Shown here: piece by piece, positions 33,590 to 35,450 of the stretch
How the letters are laid out: each line of letters starts with the position of its first letter
Position numbering within the stretch: the stretch's first letter is position 1
Assembly (NCBI RefSeq): GCF_014357575.1
Contig: NZ_JACONW010000052.1
Coordinates: 1-35,450 of the forward strand
Direction: 5' to 3'
Length of the DNA stretch: 35,450 bases
From: Pseudomonas folii
Lineage (GTDB): Bacteria > Pseudomonadota > Gammaproteobacteria > Pseudomonadales > Pseudomonadaceae
Program-made: the position numbers and the translations under genes
The notes under the pieces: generated by a model
Told to the model about the DNA's origin: nothing
The model's database searches: none
What the model saw: the letters and a program-made list of their open reading frames with translations, nothing else

Positions 33590-34675
33590 ATGACGACCTC
33601 TATCGGTAAAGCTTCATCCGACATCAGCAGCTACCAGACCCGTTACACCCATACCGTGTGGAAGCGCACGGTATTGCTGATCAGCCTTCTGGTGATCGCT
33701 GTGGTGGCTTTCATTGCCGACCTGATTGTCGGCTCAGGGACACTGACGTTCGGTCAGGCCATGAGTGGACTGTTGCAGCCTGACAGCGTAGATGCCAGCA
33801 CTCGCGTGATCCTTTGGGAGCTGCGCATGCCTATGACGCTCATGGCGGTGCTCGCGGGTACCTGCCTGGCGCTGGCCGGGCTGATGATGCAGACGGTACT
33901 CGATAACCCTCTGGCGGAACCCTTCACGCTGGGGATTTCCTCGGCCGCGGGCTTCGGCGCGTCACTGGCGCTGGCCTTCAACTTTTCCCTCGGCAATGCC
34001 TTGCCAGGGTTTGGCGCCGACTTGCTGGTGACCGGCAATGCCTTCCTGTTCTCGTTGCTGACAGTGGGCATCATTCTGCTGCTGACCCGCGGGCATGTGG
34101 GCCTGCAGGCGATTACCCTGCTGGGGATCGCCGTGCATTTCGTGTTCAGTTCGTTGCTGGGTCTGGTGCAATACGTGGCGAGCGTCGATCAACTGCAGAG
34201 CATCGTGTTCTGGCTCATGGGTTCGCTGCTGCACGCGACCTGGAACAAGGTCACGCTCTGCGCGATCATCGCAGCCATTGCCATTCCGGTGGTGCTGGTT
34301 CAAGCCTGGGCACTCACAGCATTGCGCAGCTTTGGCGAACAAGCCGTAGTGTTCGGCATTCCGGTACGCCGTATTCGCACCGTGATGCTGATGCTGGCTG
34401 CGCTGCTGGCCGGCGCGGTGACTTCGGTGGTCGGCATCATCGGCTTTGTCGGTCTGGTGGCTCCGCACGTGGCGCGCCTGCTGGTGGGCGAAGATCAACG
34501 CTTCACCATCGGCGTGACCATCGCCTGCGGCATCATCTTCGTCACCCTCGCCTCTCTGGCCAGCAAGTTGATCGTGCCAGGCGCAGTGCTGCCCATCGGC
34601 ATGGTCACTTCGCTGATCGGCTTGCCATTCTTCATCATTCTTATCCTGCGCGACCGGAGACTGACCTCCCGATGA
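33590..34675 (+). CDS. ABC importer permease (FecCD/BtuC family)
   Basis: Membrane component of an iron-complex or cobalamin-type importer. It has 361 residues with about ten helices. Family signatures are LWELRMPMTLMAVLAGTCLALAG, MMQTVLDNPLAEPFTLGISSAAG, FGIPVRRIRTVMLMLAA and GIIGFVGLVAPHVARLLVGEDQR. The last contains the EAA-like loop that contacts the ATPase. The stop overlaps the ATPase start by 4 bases (ATGA), so the two are coupled. Confidence 0.95.
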   Translation: MTTSIGKASSDISSYQTRYTHTVWKRTVLLISLLVIAVVAFIADLIVGSGTLTFGQAMSGLLQPDSVDASTRVILWELRMPMTLMAVLAGTCLALAGLMMQTVLDNPLAEPFTLGISSAAGFGASLALAFNFSLGNALPGFGADLLVTGNAFLFSLLTVGIILLLTRGHVGLQAITLLGIAVHFVFSSLLGLVQYVASVDQLQSIVFWLMGSLLHATWNKVTLCAIIAAIAIPVVLVQAWALTALRSFGEQAVVFGIPVRRIRTVMLMLAALLAGAVTSVVGIIGFVGLVAPHVARLLVGEDQRFTIGVTIACGIIFVTLASLASKLIVPGAVLPIGMVTSLIGLPFFIILILRDRRLTSR

Positions 34676-35450
34676 GTTTCTCCACTGCTGACTATCGCGT
34701 CACGATCCACGGCCGGACCATCCTCGACGGGCTGGCGGTGAAAGCCGAAGCAGGTCGTACCCTGGCGCTGCTGGGTGCCAACGGTGCGGGCAAATCGACG
34801 TTCATGAAAGGCTTGTGCGGGCTGACCAAAGCGCAGGGCTCGGCCACCATCGACGGCATTGACCTGCTGGGTTCATCTGCGGCAGTACGGGCCAAACTGA
34901 TTGGCTACGTTGCTCAGGATCTGGCGCATCTGGACGTAAGGCTGTCCACCTACGAACTGCTGTTGCTCGCTCAGCACGGTAGCGCACGCGGCTGGGCAAC
35001 CGGCAAGGATGCGCAGCGCAAAGCCAGTGAAATGCTTGAACTGCTGGGTTTGCAGCGCTTTGCCGAATGCCAGCCGGGGCAGCTGTCCGGGGGCGAACGG
35101 CAGATGATTTCCCTGGCACTGGCGTTGGTGCGCAGCCCGCGTCTTCTGTTGCTCGATGAGCCGACTTCGGCACTGGATCTGGCCAATCAACTGCAGATTC
35201 TCGATGCGGTCAGCGCCTATACCCGCAAGGAAAACATCGTCACCCTGGCGATTTTCCACGACATGAATCTGGCCAGCCGCTACGCCGACGACACGTTGAT
35301 GCTGCATCACGGCCACGTGCATTGCAGCGGCCCGACGCGCAGTACATTGACTCCGGAAAACCTTGCCCATGTGTATGGGGTTGATTGCCGGGCGATCAGC
35401 GTCGACGACGGGGCTTTCACCGCGATTTATCCGGTGTCGGTGCTTAAAGC
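34672..35450 (+). CDS. ABC importer ATPase (FecE/BtuD type), 3' end outside window
   Basis: ATP-binding subunit for the preceding permease. The frame is open to the right edge, 259 codons, so it is nearly complete or complete save for a few residues (family length is about 255-275). Walker A GANGAGKST is at residues 35-43, Q-loop YVAQDLAHLDV near 83, signature LSGGE at 138-142, Walker B LLLLDEPTSALD with D162-E163, and the switch His in IFHDMN. All catalytic motifs are intact. Confidence 0.95.
   Translation, partial: MSFSTADYRVTIHGRTILDGLAVKAEAGRTLALLGANGAGKSTFMKGLCGLTKAQGSATIDGIDLLGSSAAVRAKLIGYVAQDLAHLDVRLSTYELLLLAQHGSARGWATGKDAQRKASEMLELLGLQRFAECQPGQLSGGERQMISLALALVRSPRLLLLDEPTSALDLANQLQILDAVSAYTRKENIVTLAIFHDMNLASRYADDTLMLHHGHVHCSGPTRSTLTPENLAHVYGVDCRAISVDDGAFTAIYPVSVLK

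Noticed and set aside
1..35450. tRNA, rRNA, insertion sequences, integrase or prophage genes
   Set aside because: None was recognised in the window; the gene content is chromosomal and no transposase-like protein is present.

Overview
The window looks like a Pseudomonas chromosome segment, probably from the fluorescens/syringae side of the genus. The reasons are a TpsB/TpsA secretion pair with a typical Pseudomonas TpsA N-terminus, an OprD-family porin, AlgF- and AlgJ-like proteins, a diguanylate cyclase next to a chemoreceptor, and Pseudomonas-type REP palindromes ending in GAATTCGCTCCTACC. The species is inferred from style, not from a search.

Layout. (1) 1-10475, minus strand: a two-partner secretion operon. 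tpsB (outer-membrane transporter) is followed 21 bases later by a giant filamentous-haemagglutinin/CdiA-like exoprotein gene that is uninterrupted for about 2,917 codons and runs off the left edge. Its C-terminus, where a CDI toxin and immunity gene would lie, is outside the window. (2) 10476-11332: a divergent intergenic region with a good tpsB promoter and two palindromes. (3) 11333-22060, plus strand: a seven-gene, tightly packed exopolysaccharide operon, the most interesting part. It encodes a WecB-like UDP-GlcNAc 2-epimerase, a BcsB-like periplasmic protein, an NfrB-like processive glycosyltransferase with two MshEN-like c-di-GMP modules, an NfrA-like TPR/beta-barrel exporter, AlgF-like and AlgJ-like acetylation proteins, and a membrane-anchored DUF4434-like putative glycoside hydrolase. 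(4) 22091-22985: an array of REP hairpins repeating every 116-118 bp. (5) 23032-27352, minus strand: a TRAP transporter operon (dctQ, dctM, dctP) ending in an OprD-type porin. (6) 27831-31989, plus strand: a Nudix hydrolase, a Cache-HAMP-GGDEF diguanylate cyclase and a chemoreceptor whose likely sensor domain is C-terminal and cysteine-rich. (7) 31990-32434: nested REP-type inverted repeats and a weak Fur-like site. (8) 32435-35450, plus strand: a FecBCD/BtuFCD-type ABC importer (binding protein, permease, ATPase cut by the right edge).

How the genes may work together. In the exopolysaccharide operon WecB would convert UDP-GlcNAc to UDP-ManNAc. NfrB would polymerise it across the inner membrane when c-di-GMP binds its MshEN modules. 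The BcsB-like protein would receive the chain in the periplasm, AlgF/AlgJ-like proteins would O-acetylate it, NfrA would pass it through the outer membrane, and the DUF4434 protein would trim it. This combines an E. coli NfrAB core with parts known from cellulose and alginate systems, and predicts an O-acetylated, c-di-GMP-controlled N-acetylmannosamine-type polymer. No MBOAT acetyl donor (AlgI type) is present in the operon. The function is inferred from domain families and gene order; no experiment or database search supports it here.
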